DNA of 64,000 nucleotides from Paenibacillus crassostreae (lineage in GTDB: Bacteria > Bacillota > Bacilli > Paenibacillales > Paenibacillaceae). Location of the stretch: assembly GCF_001857945.1 (NCBI RefSeq), contig NZ_CP017770.1, positions 1,922,001 through 1,986,000 on the forward strand. The letters run 5' to 3'. The position numbers were made by a program, and so were the translations under genes. The notes below the pieces were generated by a model. It ran no database searches. It worked only from the letters and a program-made list of their open reading frames with translations, and was not told the DNA's origin. This document shows, piece after piece, positions 1 through 11,100 of the stretch (position 1 is the stretch's first letter; every line of letters starts with the position of its first letter).

Positions 1-411
1 ATTAACAATTCCTCCATCTGTTGAGAGAATATCAATTAATATCCCTCCCAAGATCACCCATGATAGGAAATGGGGAAGATACACTAATGTTTGTACGAAT
101 CGTTTGAAGAACATTTTACGAAGCTCATTTAGTAATAAAGAGAATACAAAAGGAACACTTAAATTAAAGACTAATTTCAATACCGCAATAACTAGTGTGT
201 TCCAGATGACTTGAATGCTATCTTGTCTTTCGAATAAATAACGAAAATTATCTAATCCCACCCACTCAGACCCTGATATTCCAAGCCACGGCTTAAAATT
301 CTGAAAAGCCATCACCACGCCGCCCATTGGAATAAAGTTAAAGATGATAAGGAATAGAAGTGAAGGCAACAACATCAGATGAAATTGCCAGTTCTTTTTT
401 AAAGTTCCCAT
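1..411 (-). CDS. Sugar ABC transporter permease, LplB-like (partial)
   Basis: This is the N-terminal 137 residues of a binding-protein-dependent transport permease, cut by the left edge of the window. The ATG at 411 is preceded by an AAGGAGTGAGCTT ribosome site. The protein opens with MGTLKKNWQFHLMLLPSLLF, has a membrane segment at about residues 12-34, and a second region (about 75-125) reading LVYLPHFLSWVILGG, typical of LplB/YtcP-class permeases of the CUT1 group in Paenibacillus. It lies 82 bp downstream of a solute-binding lipoprotein gene and is very probably cotranscribed with it. The partner permease is expected outside the window. The substrate is unknown; an oligosaccharide is likely by family. 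Confidence 0.9.
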   Translation of the reverse strand, partial: MGTLKKNWQFHLMLLPSLLFLIIFNFIPMGGVVMAFQNFKPWLGISGSEWVGLDNFRYLFERQDSIQVIWNTLVIAVLKLVFNLSVPFVFSLLLNELRKMFFKRFVQTLVYLPHFLSWVILGGILIDILSTDGGIVN

Positions 412-493
412 AAGCTCACTCCTTGCAAATTTCAAGTCTTATTAAACATCCCAGAACCACAATTTCATGGCCTGGGATGCTCATTCAATCTAT

Positions 494-2188
494 TTATTTG
501 ACTGTGTCATACCAGTCATTAACTTCTTGAGTGATTTGGTCACCACCAGAGCTCTTCCATGTTTCTACAAATTGATCAAAAGAATCTACCGATTTTTCTC
601 CATATATAATTTCGTTAAAGGCTTGGCTTTCGATTTTGTTCAAATAATCCATCTTCGATTTCATCGTAGTTGTTGTTGGACCCGTGAACATATTCTTCAT
701 TGAAATACTATCTTGCTCTAATAATACTTTAGCAGCCGCTGGAGTCTCTGCTCCATAATTATTCTTCACTTCAAGTTCAAGTTTGGTCTTAGCTTCTTGG
801 CCGTTAGCTAGATTCAATAGTGCCTTCATCTGAGCATCAGGGATACGTGCTCCGTCGCGAACAAGCAGATAACGTATACTGTTTACATAACCACCTGGAA
901 TATCGTCCAAGTGTAGTACCTTTCCACTGGCATCAACATCATAGTCATACCCTTTAAATAGACCATTATCAAATTCACTACCTACTTCAGGATTAGCTAA
1001 ATTGTTAAACATATAGTTCTGATAAGTGAATAACGCTTCTGGATTCTTCATATCCTTATTAATTAACACAACACCATTCGTGAAATGCGTACCATGCCGT
1101 CCCGCTTTACCATCTGGACCGGTAGGAATAGCAATCGGCTTCCATACCGCACCTTCCACATTCTTCACTGTATCTGACAATGGCCAACCACTCATCCAGT
1201 AAGGACCTGGTATAATTCCCGCTTTCCCTGCAACAGCAGGTTCTGAGGCCTTATTCTCATCCCACAACGCTGCTTCCTTAGGAATATACCCTTTGGTGAA
1301 CCATTCGTTAATCTTCTGTAACGCCTGTTTGCTACCAGAGTTAATAGAACCGTACTCCAGCTTCCCATCCGTACCAACATTCCATTGTTGTGGAATAGTT
1401 CCATATGCTCCGAATACCCAAGATGGATCAGCCATCCATGAGTTCCATGAATTTTTGAAGCCAATACTAAGCGGTACGACTTCATCAGGTGCAAGACCAT
1501 CTGGATTGTTATTCTTAAATGCCTCCATCACGATCTCTAATTCATCTAACGTCTTAGGCGCTTCTAATCCTAATTTTTCCAACCAATCGTGACGAATCCA
1601 AAGTAAATAATCATGGTTATATGCGTAATCTAATACTGGAATTCCCATCTTTTCACCATTGCGAATGTATGTGTCCCACACATGATTGTCAATCTCAACC
1701 GCTTGCTTCCAAGCATCAGAAGCGTATTGGTCAAAAAGTGACCCTACTTCCCTAAACATTCCTGAATCTATCAAGTCTTGAGCAAGTTGTGCATCACCAA
1801 TCGTAACAACATCAGGCATTTCCTGCCCAGATGACATCGCAAGTCTCATTTTTGTGGCAAATGCACCATTGGTATCTGTTACAGACCACAGAGATCTAAT
1901 CTCAATACCAAGTGTATCTTTCGCCCATTGGGTTGCTACATTGTTCTCAATCGTCTCGCCATTCTTAAATTTAAGTTCCGGATCTACACCCCACACAGTC
2001 GTGATCGTCACAGGTGTATCGTATTTATCTTTGTATGCGTTTTCAATATTTGCGGTTTCACTCGTAGCTGGTTGGTTCTTGTCCGTAACTTGACTTCCCT
2101 CATTCTTATTACCAGAACATCCCGCTACAATGGCTACTACCATCAATAGGCATACCGATAACAACCCTTTCCTTGAGAAGGCCTTCAT
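494..2188 (-). CDS. Extracellular solute-binding lipoprotein of a sugar ABC importer (LplA/YtcQ type)
   Basis: This 564-residue secreted binding protein has a signal peptide ending in the lipobox VAGC (Cys24), so it should be lipid-anchored outside the membrane and deliver a carbohydrate to the permease at 1-411. Its length (over 500 residues) matches the large LplA/YtcQ-type binding proteins of Paenibacillus rather than MalE-sized ones. Visible family features include a WIRHDWLEKLGLEAPKTLDE stretch at about 190-215 and a tryptophan-rich ligand-binding core. It follows a YesM/YesN-type two-component pair in the same direction, and such pairs usually induce the adjacent importer. The ligand cannot be read from sequence; pectin-derived oligosaccharide is a guess from the neighbourhood. 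Confidence 0.93.
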   Translation of the reverse strand: MKAFSRKGLLSVCLLMVVAIVAGCSGNKNEGSQVTDKNQPATSETANIENAYKDKYDTPVTITTVWGVDPELKFKNGETIENNVATQWAKDTLGIEIRSLWSVTDTNGAFATKMRLAMSSGQEMPDVVTIGDAQLAQDLIDSGMFREVGSLFDQYASDAWKQAVEIDNHVWDTYIRNGEKMGIPVLDYAYNHDYLLWIRHDWLEKLGLEAPKTLDELEIVMEAFKNNNPDGLAPDEVVPLSIGFKNSWNSWMADPSWVFGAYGTIPQQWNVGTDGKLEYGSINSGSKQALQKINEWFTKGYIPKEAALWDENKASEPAVAGKAGIIPGPYWMSGWPLSDTVKNVEGAVWKPIAIPTGPDGKAGRHGTHFTNGVVLINKDMKNPEALFTYQNYMFNNLANPEVGSEFDNGLFKGYDYDVDASGKVLHLDDIPGGYVNSIRYLLVRDGARIPDAQMKALLNLANGQEAKTKLELEVKNNYGAETPAAAKVLLEQDSISMKNMFTGPTTTTMKSKMDYLNKIESQAFNEIIYGEKSVDSFDQFVETWKSSGGDQITQEVNDWYDTVK

Positions 2189-2329
2189 CCTTCATCCCCC
2201 TTATATTTCTTAATGAAAGTTAATTAACTACAACTTTAATTATAAAGGGCAATAGGCCTTCATCCTATGTCACGAACTTAAGATTTCTGCACCTTTAACA
2301 ACCTATTTAAGCTAATTTAATGCTTGAAA

Positions 2330-3970
2330 TTAATGTTCACGATATTCATGAGGTGTCACTCCATAGTATTTTTTAAACATTTTGCTGAAATATTGTGGGT
2401 TCTGATACCCGAGTTCACTCGTAATCTCATAAATCTTCATATTACTATTCTTCAATAAATATAGTGCACGCTCCATCCGTTTCCGAATCATATAATCACT
2501 CAAGCTTTCCCCTGTCTCCGTCTTATAAATCTTCGATAGATACACTGGATGCAGGAATACTTTATCTGCAATCGACTTAACTGATGTGTCCTGTCCCAAA
2601 TGATTGTCTACGATTTCATGAACTTGTTTGATAATATAACTATTCGTATATTCATCGTTTGTATATAATTCTCTTTTTAGCTTATCCATCATCTCGGTTG
2701 ACCAGCTTTTCAGTGTATCTAAAGAATGAATAATCCTCTGATCTATGAATAAGTCGAATCCAGAATGATCAATTTGATGCATGAACACACCATGCTTATG
2801 TGCAATATATAAGAAGGCATTGGTTATAGACAAGAAGACCTCATACAAATGCTCCCGCATATAAGATACTCGTTCCATATCACGGAATACACTGTCTATT
2901 TTGTCCTGAGCGGATTCCCATTGTTTCGATTCCAACAAATGAATGAGCGTCGGTGGCTTGTATAACATCTCAATAGCTTTAATAACAGACTCTCTACCTT
3001 GAGTAAGATCCTCTATAAATAGAAGACGATCAGAGCCTTGAGTCTCAGTCTTAAAAATAGCACTTAATCCCGCTCGGTATGCCGCAGCTATCCCCACTGG
3101 GAACTCGAACCACTCTGTCAATACAATTGAAATATCACCTTTTAAATAATTACTAACATTTCTCTGTAAAATTTGGACTAGTTTTGTTAGTTGTTCTCTA
3201 TGATGTTCTCTCACATTCCTATTTATTTCTGAAGTATGTTCCAATGAAGTTTTTAGTGTTGCCATGATAATCAGACAGTCATGAGGGGATTTACTGTGCC
3301 ATATATGATAATCCTCAGAGAATACTTCCTCCGCAATATTGCCAATGGCATACTCCATAAGTGAAATGGAATGATGGTCCATTGAAGCAAATGTCTTCGG
3401 TAAAGGAATAAGCATCATCATAGCTGACTCGTCTACTCGGAGCGGTATTTCATATTGGTTACATTTATCTCGAATGATCTTAGTTGATAGCGTACGCCCA
3501 AGGAGTAGATCATGCATTAAATTCGCCTTCAACACTGTAAAGTCAGACTTACGGTCATAGAGCAATTGCTGGTATCTCTCAGCCTGTTCCCATTCATCCT
3601 GCAGCAATTCTACTGCATTCGAAATAATTGACACAAATTCATCATCATTAACAGGTTTTAATATATAATCAAAAGCTTGTAATTGAATGGCTTTCTTCGC
3701 ATATTGAAAGTCTGTATCACCTGTAAGTAAAATACACCGCGTGTTCTCCCATCTTTCTGCAACAAGTTCGATCAACTGTAACCCATCCATTTCAGGCATG
3801 CGAATATCCGTTACGACGATGTCGATCGATTGCTCTTCCAGCACTTGCAATGCTTCCGCTGCAGAACTCGCTTGATATACCTTACTAATTCCCATTTCAC
3901 TCCACTGGATAGTCTGCGCTATACTCTCGGTTACATATGACTCATCATCCACTAATAATAATTCAATCAT
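2330..3970 (-). CDS. Response regulator, YesN type (receiver + AraC-type DNA-binding domain)
   Basis: This is a 546-residue cytoplasmic regulator. The N-terminal receiver domain (1-120) shows the acidic pair at residues 8-9, phosphoacceptor Asp55 in VVTDIRMPEMDG and the conserved Lys in DYILKPVND. The last ~105 residues are an AraC-type double helix-turn-helix containing ITSELGYQNPQYFSKMFKKY. A linker of about 300 residues is usual for YesN proteins. I chose the ATG at 3970 because a GGAGG lies 11 nt upstream; an in-frame ATG at 3988 overlaps that ribosome site. It works with the kinase encoded just upstream and probably activates the binding-protein/permease genes that follow. Confidence 0.93.
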   Translation of the reverse strand: MIELLLVDDESYVTESIAQTIQWSEMGISKVYQASSAAEALQVLEEQSIDIVVTDIRMPEMDGLQLIELVAERWENTRCILLTGDTDFQYAKKAIQLQAFDYILKPVNDDEFVSIISNAVELLQDEWEQAERYQQLLYDRKSDFTVLKANLMHDLLLGRTLSTKIIRDKCNQYEIPLRVDESAMMMLIPLPKTFASMDHHSISLMEYAIGNIAEEVFSEDYHIWHSKSPHDCLIIMATLKTSLEHTSEINRNVREHHREQLTKLVQILQRNVSNYLKGDISIVLTEWFEFPVGIAAAYRAGLSAIFKTETQGSDRLLFIEDLTQGRESVIKAIEMLYKPPTLIHLLESKQWESAQDKIDSVFRDMERVSYMREHLYEVFLSITNAFLYIAHKHGVFMHQIDHSGFDLFIDQRIIHSLDTLKSWSTEMMDKLKRELYTNDEYTNSYIIKQVHEIVDNHLGQDTSVKSIADKVFLHPVYLSKIYKTETGESLSDYMIRKRMERALYLLKNSNMKIYEITSELGYQNPQYFSKMFKKYYGVTPHEYREH

Positions 3971-4040
3971 GATTCTACTAACCTCCATCTACTACTTGTA
4001 ATCACTTGCGATCATCATGCGATTTATTAGAAACCCCGAT

Positions 4041-5771
4041 TCATACGAATTTCCAGAATAATATAGCTTTCAGTCCACCTAACTCTGAATCACATAATGT
4101 CAATCCTGAGCCTTCCCCATACCTAAGTTGCATTCTTTGTTGAATATTCCAAAGTCCATAACCCATCTCCCCCTCAACAGGTCGTGTAAGTTTATATTGT
4201 AGTGACAGAAGCTCGCGCTCCTTCATCCCTTTCCCATTATCTTCTACGATCAAAGTTATGCCTTGTTCATCCATCTGCCCCGTGATTCGCACTAGACCAG
4301 GTCCGGCATTCGATTCAATCCCATGAATAACAGCATTCTCAACCAAAGGTTGAATAATAAGTGAAGGAATATCCAGTTGTTTAAGCATCTCGGGGGGCAG
4401 ATCAACACTGTAATCGAGACGACTCATTCTCATCTTCTGTATTTCTAAATAATTGGTTACAAAAGCTATTTCCTCCGTTAACGGAACTACTTCCCGTTCC
4501 TGACGAGTCGTATATCGATAATAATTAGATAGGTTCTGAGACATGGCCACGACAGCATGGTAGTTCTTGAGTTTAGCCATACTAGAAATAAAAGAGAAAC
4601 AATTGTAGAAGAAATGCGGGTTTATCTGTGATTGTAACTGCTTCAATCTCGCTTCACGCACATGGATCTTTTCCAAATACACTTTCTCAAAAAGCTCTTG
4701 AATCTGGGCTACCATGGAGTTGAATCTAGTAAATACGAAACTAAATTCACTATTTCCTCGCGGAACCATACGAACTGAATAATCCCCATTCTTCAGAAGT
4801 TGGAAGCTGTGAACAAGCTTCATCATAGGCACCTGAACCTGTGCATATAACATGTAGGATGAAACAGAACTCATCAAGAGCAAGGCCCCAATCGCTATAT
4901 AGAATAATAGATTTGACTGCTCGATCGGATGCATAATTTCAGATAACGGCATATAATCAATCAAATACCACCCCGTTGTCTCCGACAATACAATATTAAC
5001 CATATAACTTTCACCGCTAAGTTCCACACGTCGATGCACTCTATCCTGTTGTAAGTCTGACTCCTCCAGTTCTTGAATGAGTTGTGCTACTAAATTTCGA
5101 TCAGAAGTATGATTATAAATCACACCCAGATCCTTCCTGTAATAGAATGGATCCCGGCGACCGTCACTCTTAAATTTATCGAGCATTTCCTCAAGGCTCC
5201 TACTGTTGAACCTAATCTCAATGATAAGATTAGCATCTTGCGGATCTAAGAAGGCTGAATAAGGAGATACTGTAAACATTGAGAATTGAAAGGTTTCTTC
5301 ATTACCTTCACCTTGTGGAGTAACTTGCCAACCGGGAGATATCATTTGTTTTAAATCAGCATCGTTATAGGATTTGACATCATTCAGTGATACAACACGA
5401 CTTAATGATGGTGAATAGATGAATAATTCACTCTTCCAATTTAAAGAACTTTGCTGAAGACTTAATTTCTCCTGTATTCGCTTTACAAGCGTAATGGCGT
5501 CGAGATTCAAATAAGGCTCATTCAAATAGATATCACGAAAACTAGATATATCAGGATCATGGATCAATTGATTAGGTAATATAGATAACAGATCAAAGTT
5601 CATATTCACTTGACTCTGAAAGAATGTTAACTGACTCTCATTGGATTTATTCAATTCTGATTTTAGGACATCTGTTGTCGTCTGATTTGAATAAAAATAC
5701 AATCCTACTATTGGGATTAACATCATTAGAATCATTAATATTATTTTTTTGAAAAAGTTATACTTAGGCAT
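4041..5771 (-). CDS. Sensor histidine kinase, YesM type
   Basis: This 576-residue membrane sensor has a transmembrane helix at about 8-28, an extracytoplasmic sensing region of about 250 residues, a second helix at about 288-310, a HAMP-like segment, and a His_kinase (PF06580-type) domain with phosphoacceptor His in QSQINPHFFYNC. The ATPase domain shows VENAVIHG (N box) and VEDNGKGM (G1 box). The start has a GGGTGGGAA ribosome site. The kinase is the first gene of a run continuing with the YesN-type regulator, binding protein and permease, and presumably senses an extracellular sugar or the loaded binding protein. Confidence 0.94.
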   Translation of the reverse strand: MPKYNFFKKIILMILMMLIPIVGLYFYSNQTTTDVLKSELNKSNESQLTFFQSQVNMNFDLLSILPNQLIHDPDISSFRDIYLNEPYLNLDAITLVKRIQEKLSLQQSSLNWKSELFIYSPSLSRVVSLNDVKSYNDADLKQMISPGWQVTPQGEGNEETFQFSMFTVSPYSAFLDPQDANLIIEIRFNSRSLEEMLDKFKSDGRRDPFYYRKDLGVIYNHTSDRNLVAQLIQELEESDLQQDRVHRRVELSGESYMVNIVLSETTGWYLIDYMPLSEIMHPIEQSNLLFYIAIGALLLMSSVSSYMLYAQVQVPMMKLVHSFQLLKNGDYSVRMVPRGNSEFSFVFTRFNSMVAQIQELFEKVYLEKIHVREARLKQLQSQINPHFFYNCFSFISSMAKLKNYHAVVAMSQNLSNYYRYTTRQEREVVPLTEEIAFVTNYLEIQKMRMSRLDYSVDLPPEMLKQLDIPSLIIQPLVENAVIHGIESNAGPGLVRITGQMDEQGITLIVEDNGKGMKERELLSLQYKLTRPVEGEMGYGLWNIQQRMQLRYGEGSGLTLCDSELGGLKAILFWKFV

Positions 5772-5936
5772 GTAATATTCCCACCCTGTAAATTGGTAAA
5801 ATAGTCCTATTAATATTATCCTACTATTGTAAGGGCAAACGTAACATTCTGAAAGACCATAGATGAAACATTTCTGCTGTTATTGAAACGAATAACCCTA
5901 AATTCCCTTCTTAATATATCTTCATTACCACATATA

Positions 5937-5973
5937 AATAGCAGCAACATCCATACGCGGATGTGCTGCTATT
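5937..5973 (-). terminator. Stem-loop terminator downstream of the coiled-coil gene
   Basis: A 15-nt stem (AATAGCAGCACATCC on the minus strand, with one mismatch against its partner arm) closes a 6-nt loop and is followed by TTATATG. It sits 34 bp past the stop of the gene at 6007-6936, as expected for its terminator. The U-run is weak. Confidence 0.6.
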
Positions 5974-6006
5974 GGACTTACTTCTATTCTGTAACTCTAT
6001 GTTCTT

Positions 6007-6936
6007 CTATTCCGCTTGTTCTATGATTAACGTATATTGACGTGTCGTAGAATTTAGTTCCGATTCCACTGAGACATACTGCTGATCCAATCGACTAAGT
6101 AGCTCTTTAACGGTATCCATCTTGTCTTCCACTTGTGATAAAGTCTCATTTATTCTGCCTTGAACCATCCAATCAGAGATAAATCCATCGAAGAAATAAT
6201 CTGCAAATTCAAGAAATTCCCCAATATCTATCTCAATAGATAAGTTCATTTCAACATCCCTCAATTCTCTTACAAAAGCACCTAGATCACGTTGAGCTTC
6301 ATGCACATACTCCATCGCCTTATCAATATTGCTATGCTTCAAATGAGTGGATATCATTCCCCCTCCAAGCATATCATAGGTTCCCCAATTGCTAGCCGTC
6401 TTAAGGGCATCCACAGCTCGATCCAAACTCTCTACTACTGACATACCTGCTTGGTTGGCTTCATTGATCTCCTTCAATGTCATTGACAGATCCGCTTGTT
6501 GGTTCATCAATTCCATAAGTTTTCGATTGCCTCGCAACATTTGTTCTTCCTTAATCTGCATAATTTCGTCATATTCAGTTCTCCAACCGCTAAATGTTGA
6601 GAGTTCTTGTTGAACATGTTGTATTTGGGTATCTATGTCCTTCATTGTGCGTAGAGCTTCATCATATTTCACTTTAACTTCAAGTAGTTCGAGCTGCTCT
6701 TGCTCCAACTTCTCTTCTTTCTTACCGATTATTGTGTAGATGAGGTTAGACAAACTCATACCCGTCAACTTCTCTACATCTTGCTCTTCTTCATTAAGAT
6801 GCCGACCCCACTGCTCTAACTCAACCTTCTTCTTATTTCTATCAAATTCTAGATCCTCAAGTCTCTTTTCCCACTTCTCATGCTTTCGTCCTTGCTCCTT
6901 AACGTGAGCCAATCGTGCATTCAAATCCTGAAACAT
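6007..6936 (-). CDS. Coiled-coil protein of unknown function
   Basis: I do not recognise a named family with certainty. The 309-residue product is highly charged and rich in Glu, Lys, Gln and Leu. Long heptad-like stretches at about residues 5-140 and 270-300 predict coiled coils, and no signal peptide or membrane helix is visible. A segment near residues 60-75 (TGMSLSNLIYTIIGKKEEK) is the only hydrophobic patch. The ATG at 6936 is preferred because GGGGG lies 6 nt upstream; an in-frame ATG lies at 6966. It is a single gene with its own terminator, divergent from the cyclophilin gene. A structural or scaffold role is only a guess. Confidence 0.8.
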   Translation of the reverse strand: MFQDLNARLAHVKEQGRKHEKWEKRLEDLEFDRNKKKVELEQWGRHLNEEEQDVEKLTGMSLSNLIYTIIGKKEEKLEQEQLELLEVKVKYDEALRTMKDIDTQIQHVQQELSTFSGWRTEYDEIMQIKEEQMLRGNRKLMELMNQQADLSMTLKEINEANQAGMSVVESLDRAVDALKTASNWGTYDMLGGGMISTHLKHSNIDKAMEYVHEAQRDLGAFVRELRDVEMNLSIEIDIGEFLEFADYFFDGFISDWMVQGRINETLSQVEDKMDTVKELLSRLDQQYVSVESELNSTTRQYTLIIEQAE

Positions 6937-7137
6937 TAGCATCCCCCAATCTAAAAATAAATGCATAATTCTAAGTTAAATAATGGTTAACCATTCGTTA
7001 TTCATATAACGTTTCAGCTCATTCATTAGTTTCAATATCTGAAAGCATAATGAAGCAAATGATGCGAAAACTAGATTTTTAAATGAAATATGGATATGAT
7101 ATAACAAGATTTGTATAAAGGAGTGGGACAAGTAATT

Positions 7138-7812
7138 ATGAATAAAAAAAATGTAATTATGCCTCTAGCCACGATGATGTTGGCTGTGCTGTTACTAGCT
7201 GGTTGTGGCAACAACAATGCAAAAAGTGGGGACACCACTACTAGCCAACCAACGGAGCAAGCGCCTGCGGAACAGGCAACAACGTTGAGCTGGGACAACC
7301 CTCCAGCAATGGAGATCGATATTACGAAATCCTATGAGGCCGAAATGACGACTTCCAAAGGAACATTTACGATTGAATTATTTGCAAAAGATGCACCTAT
7401 CACAGTTAATAACTTTGTATTTTTAGCTAAACAAGGTTTTTACGATGATGTTATTTTCCACCGTATTATTGAATCCTTTATGATTCAGACGGGTGACCCT
7501 GAAGGTTCAGGTCGAGGTGGTCCCGGATATAAATTCGAAGATGAGAAGACAACTTATCAGTATGAACCTGGGATTGTAGCCATGGCTAACGCGGGATCCA
7601 ATACGAATGGTAGCCAGTTCTTTATTTGTACCGGAGCAGATAGTGCGTCACTTAACAGTCAGCCTAACTACACCATCTTCGGTAAGGTAACGAATGGTAT
7701 GGATGTAGTACAAGCAATCGCAGCTACCCCTGTTGAAGTAGGTGCTTCTGGAGAGATGAGCTCACCAACAGAAACAGTCCAGATTAAAGAGATTAAGATT
7801 ACAGAGAAGTAA
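7138..7812 (+). CDS. Lipoprotein cyclophilin-type peptidyl-prolyl cis-trans isomerase
   Basis: This 224-residue protein has a signal peptide with lipobox LLAGC (Cys23), so it should act outside the membrane on folding of exported proteins. A low-complexity Thr/Gln/Ala linker (about 30-50) leads to a cyclophilin domain. Active-site features are present: FHRIIESFMIQTGDP with the catalytic Arg, GRGGPGYKFEDE, and NGSQFFICT. The domain is the short bacterial form (about 165 residues). The ATG at 7138 gives a clean signal peptide, with AAAGGAG upstream at longer than usual spacing; upstream TTG (7111) and GTG (7123) codons are alternatives. It stands alone on the plus strand. Confidence 0.95.
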   Translation: MNKKNVIMPLATMMLAVLLLAGCGNNNAKSGDTTTSQPTEQAPAEQATTLSWDNPPAMEIDITKSYEAEMTTSKGTFTIELFAKDAPITVNNFVFLAKQGFYDDVIFHRIIESFMIQTGDPEGSGRGGPGYKFEDEKTTYQYEPGIVAMANAGSNTNGSQFFICTGADSASLNSQPNYTIFGKVTNGMDVVQAIAATPVEVGASGEMSSPTETVQIKEIKITEK

Positions 7813-8067
7813 GTTACTCTAATGCATCATCACAATAAAAATCACAATATATATGCAGTCTTCGCAAATTACAGAGTTCACAACTTGCAGTTTCAGAATT
7901 AACTGGTTGAGCATTGCATAAATTTTAGGGTCAGCTCAATAACATCGTCATCAGTACATCTAGAACCTCCCTTATCTCTTTAGATTATATGTAGGTTTTA
8001 CAACTGAACACATCCCTGTGGACTCTATAATTACTTGCTTAGTAGAGTGGAGAACTGGGTTTTCATT

Positions 8068-8090
8068 AAAGGGCGTAAGCCCTTTTTTTT
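8068..8090 (+). terminator. Rho-independent terminator
   Basis: AAAGGGC and GCCCTTT arms close a 4-nt GTAA loop and are followed by a run of T, in the plus direction. It is suited to stop the cyclophilin transcript, although it lies about 255 bp past the stop codon. The preceding AAA could also serve a minus-strand transcript. Confidence 0.75.
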
Positions 8091-8110
8091 ACTTTTCCAG
8101 TTCCCCATCA

Positions 8111-8146
8111 AACCGGATGTACCTATGTATCATAGGCCATCCGGTT
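8111..8146. terminator. Long inverted repeat downstream of the pectinase gene
   Basis: Arms AACCGGATG and CATCCGGTT enclose a second pair, CCTATG and CATAGG, making one near-continuous hairpin that starts 14 bp past the pectinase stop codon. It has no T-run, so it is a likely transcript end or stabiliser rather than a textbook terminator. Confidence 0.5.
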
Positions 8147-8160
8147 AGTTTGTTATTTCA

Positions 8161-11100
8161 TTATTTCGTTACATTAACGACAATCGCCTCACTCTTGGTT
8201 ACACCTGCGTCATTCTCCAGTTCCACAATATACTCATAGTTGCTGGCTTCTCGATCAGAGATTTGCGTTAAAGCAGATTGTGCGAGTGATGTATTGGGCG
8301 TCAATGTTTGAGTATCGATCAGAATGCCATTTTCGTACAATCTGTATACCTTTGCATTCGTACCCCACCACTTATTCATTGTTATGACATAATTTCCATC
8401 GCCATCCCAGTTGTCATGGGATAATACCGGCTTGGCAGGATCGGCATCCTTGACCTGAACTGTGAGCGGATCGCTTGTTGTTGCTCCTTGCTTATTAATG
8501 AGTTTCGCAGTGTATGCATAGGCTCCATTTACCCGTCCTATAATTACCGTCTTCGCTAATTGAGCCTGAGGTGAATTCATGGTAAGCTGCTGCGTATCGA
8601 TGAGAATGTCATTCTCATACAATTCGTACTTATCGCCATTCTCACCCCACCACAAGTTCATCGTTATAGTGTAATCACCGTCCAATAATCCGGTATCATG
8701 GCCATTATCACTCGACAATACCGATTTGGCTGGTATACCTTGCACAGGGCCTTCTTTACCTAAGGTTGTCACTTGCAGACTAGGCCCCTCTGAACTCCAG
8801 TTCCCTGCTGCATCGCCTGCTTCTACTCTAAACAGATAGGAAGTCTCAGGATTCAATCCAGTTACTTGGTAACTCTCTGCAGTTACTGTATCTAACAACT
8901 GACCATCCATATATACGAGATAGGATGTTACATCAGTATCATCGCTTGCACCTGTCCAGGAGAGAGTTACCCCTTCGCTGGTTATATCGGATGCAGCTAA
9001 TTTCGCATCGGTCCAAATCGGAGCCGTGACATCTCCTGTAGCTTGGCTGGTAAATTCGACAATATACTTGCGAACTGTACCATCTACGGCAGTAACTTCT
9101 ATCGTTGCCGAACCTGGCAGAGCTTCAGCCTGGATCACTTGCACAGAGGCAGCAATAGTTTCTTGATCCGCCGTTACCACCGGAATCGACGAGCCTTCTG
9201 GTAGCTCTACCTTATAGTGATACTCGTTCTTGTTAAAATCAGCCAAGGCTACTCCATCAATCGCTACCCCACTTGTTTGCGCGTTGCTATCAGGCAACAC
9301 CAATCTCTCGGTCGGATCCCATTGATCCGTACCGCCCAGCATCGATTGAACGGTGTATTGCTCAGCTTCATCCATCGTTAACTGCTTACTCCAATCCATT
9401 CGTTGTCCTGGCTTCGCGCCCGGTCCGGAGGAATTATACTCAGCATAACGCGCAGTCAGTTCATTCGCAGGATTGCTCCAATTATGCCATCCGGCAGGCT
9501 TAATATGATCATCCATCCAGGTATTGATATAGACCACTTGAGCGTAAGGACGCCAAGGTCTTCCCAAATCAACCGTACCCAATCCCAAGCTATCCGCTTT
9601 CGTTAGACGGCTGTTCAGCATTAAATATCCAGGCTGGCCTTGTTCACTTGCGGCTGCTGTGATGTATCCATTGCTCTTGCTGTGCAGCACACTATTCTCG
9701 AATACGGCCTTCGCCCCACCGAAAATATAGTCCACATCCCCTTCAATATAACTATCGACATAATATTGCCGTCCGCTATGAGTATAGAGTGTATCCTGGT
9801 CACCGAGTAAATGTACATTCTTCAGAACCCCATGGTCACTCTTAATCAACAGCGCCACTGCCTGACCTGTATCATCGCCAGAGTCATTCTGAATCGTCAG
9901 ATCTCGAGCTGTAAATTCATCACTTTCCACCAGTACACTATAGCTTCCAGAGGTGCCAACCGTGCTGCCGGGTTCAAGACCGATGGTGTTGGCGTTATCG
10001 TTATACACGAGAACGGTCTGCTCCGGTCCTTCACCGATCAAAGTCAATTTGTTCTTGCCGGATGAAATCTTGATTTTCTCCCGATACTCGCCCGCTTTAA
10101 TTAATAACGTCCGCGGTACGGTGACGTTGTCGGGCAGTGAATCGATAGCCGCTTGCACTGTATCGAAATCGCCCGATCCGTCTTTGGCAACTACCACTAG
10201 CGGGCCCGGAATAATGCTAACCTGTTCAGAGGCGTAGCTCTCTCCATGCTCATTCAACGCGGTTACGACATAATAATACGTAGTTCCATCCGTTAACCCA
10301 CTATCCGTAAATGTTAACGTATTTAAATTCTCGCCTACAACTTCATAATGACTACCACTTACCGTACTGCGCTTCACTTGATATGCAGACGCTCTATCCA
10401 CGGCTTCCCATGATAGTTGAGCTTTCTCCTGTCCACCGGACAGAGCTTCAATTACCGCAGGCGCTACTGGTATATCGATGGAATCGAGTGAACGAGAACC
10501 GATTACTTTAGATGCAAGCCCCTTAGTCATCCCATTCATCGCCGTCACTTTATAGAAGTAAGGCGTACCGTTAGTAACCGCTGTATCCACATATTTCGTA
10601 TCACCGTCTTGATTCGCTACTACAGTAAAGCTACCGTCTGCCGCTGCAGCACGTTCAATCAAATAAGATGTTGCTCCATCGACTGCTAACCAAGAGAGCT
10701 CTATCTTGTCTATTCGCGCTGCTGCCGTTACATCGATTGCCGTACCGAGCGGAGTGATAGGAGTAGCTGTGATCGCTGTGGAATCCTCGCTCTCTCCACC
10801 CACATTACTTGCAGTTACAACATAATAATAGGTTGTAGCGTTGCTTAATCCTGCATCTCGATACGTTGTTAACTTGGTCGTAGCGACGTTATCAAAAGGC
10901 CCGTTTGCAACCAGTCCCCGCTTCACTATATATTGAACTGCACCTTCTACAGCATCCCAAGATAAATCAGCTGATTCATTTCTGGATAATGAGGCTAGGT
11001 TAAGTGGTGCAGCTGGCTTATCTGGATGAATCGTTGGCGTAACCTTTGCCTGATTAGACGATTTGCTCTCTCCTGACACACCTACCGCAGTGACAACATA

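Larger units (their letters stand above)
7813..8160. other. Intergenic region between convergent genes
   Basis: This 348-bp stretch separates the cyclophilin gene (plus) from the pectinase gene (minus). It holds two stem-loops near its right end (separate entries) and no credible gene or operator. The part from 7813 to 8060 shows nothing I can name. Confidence 0.6.

Noticed and set aside
7071-7298. A minus-strand frame over the start of the cyclophilin gene
   Set aside because: It is antisense to the signal peptide and low-complexity linker, which explains its hydrophobic, repetitive look.
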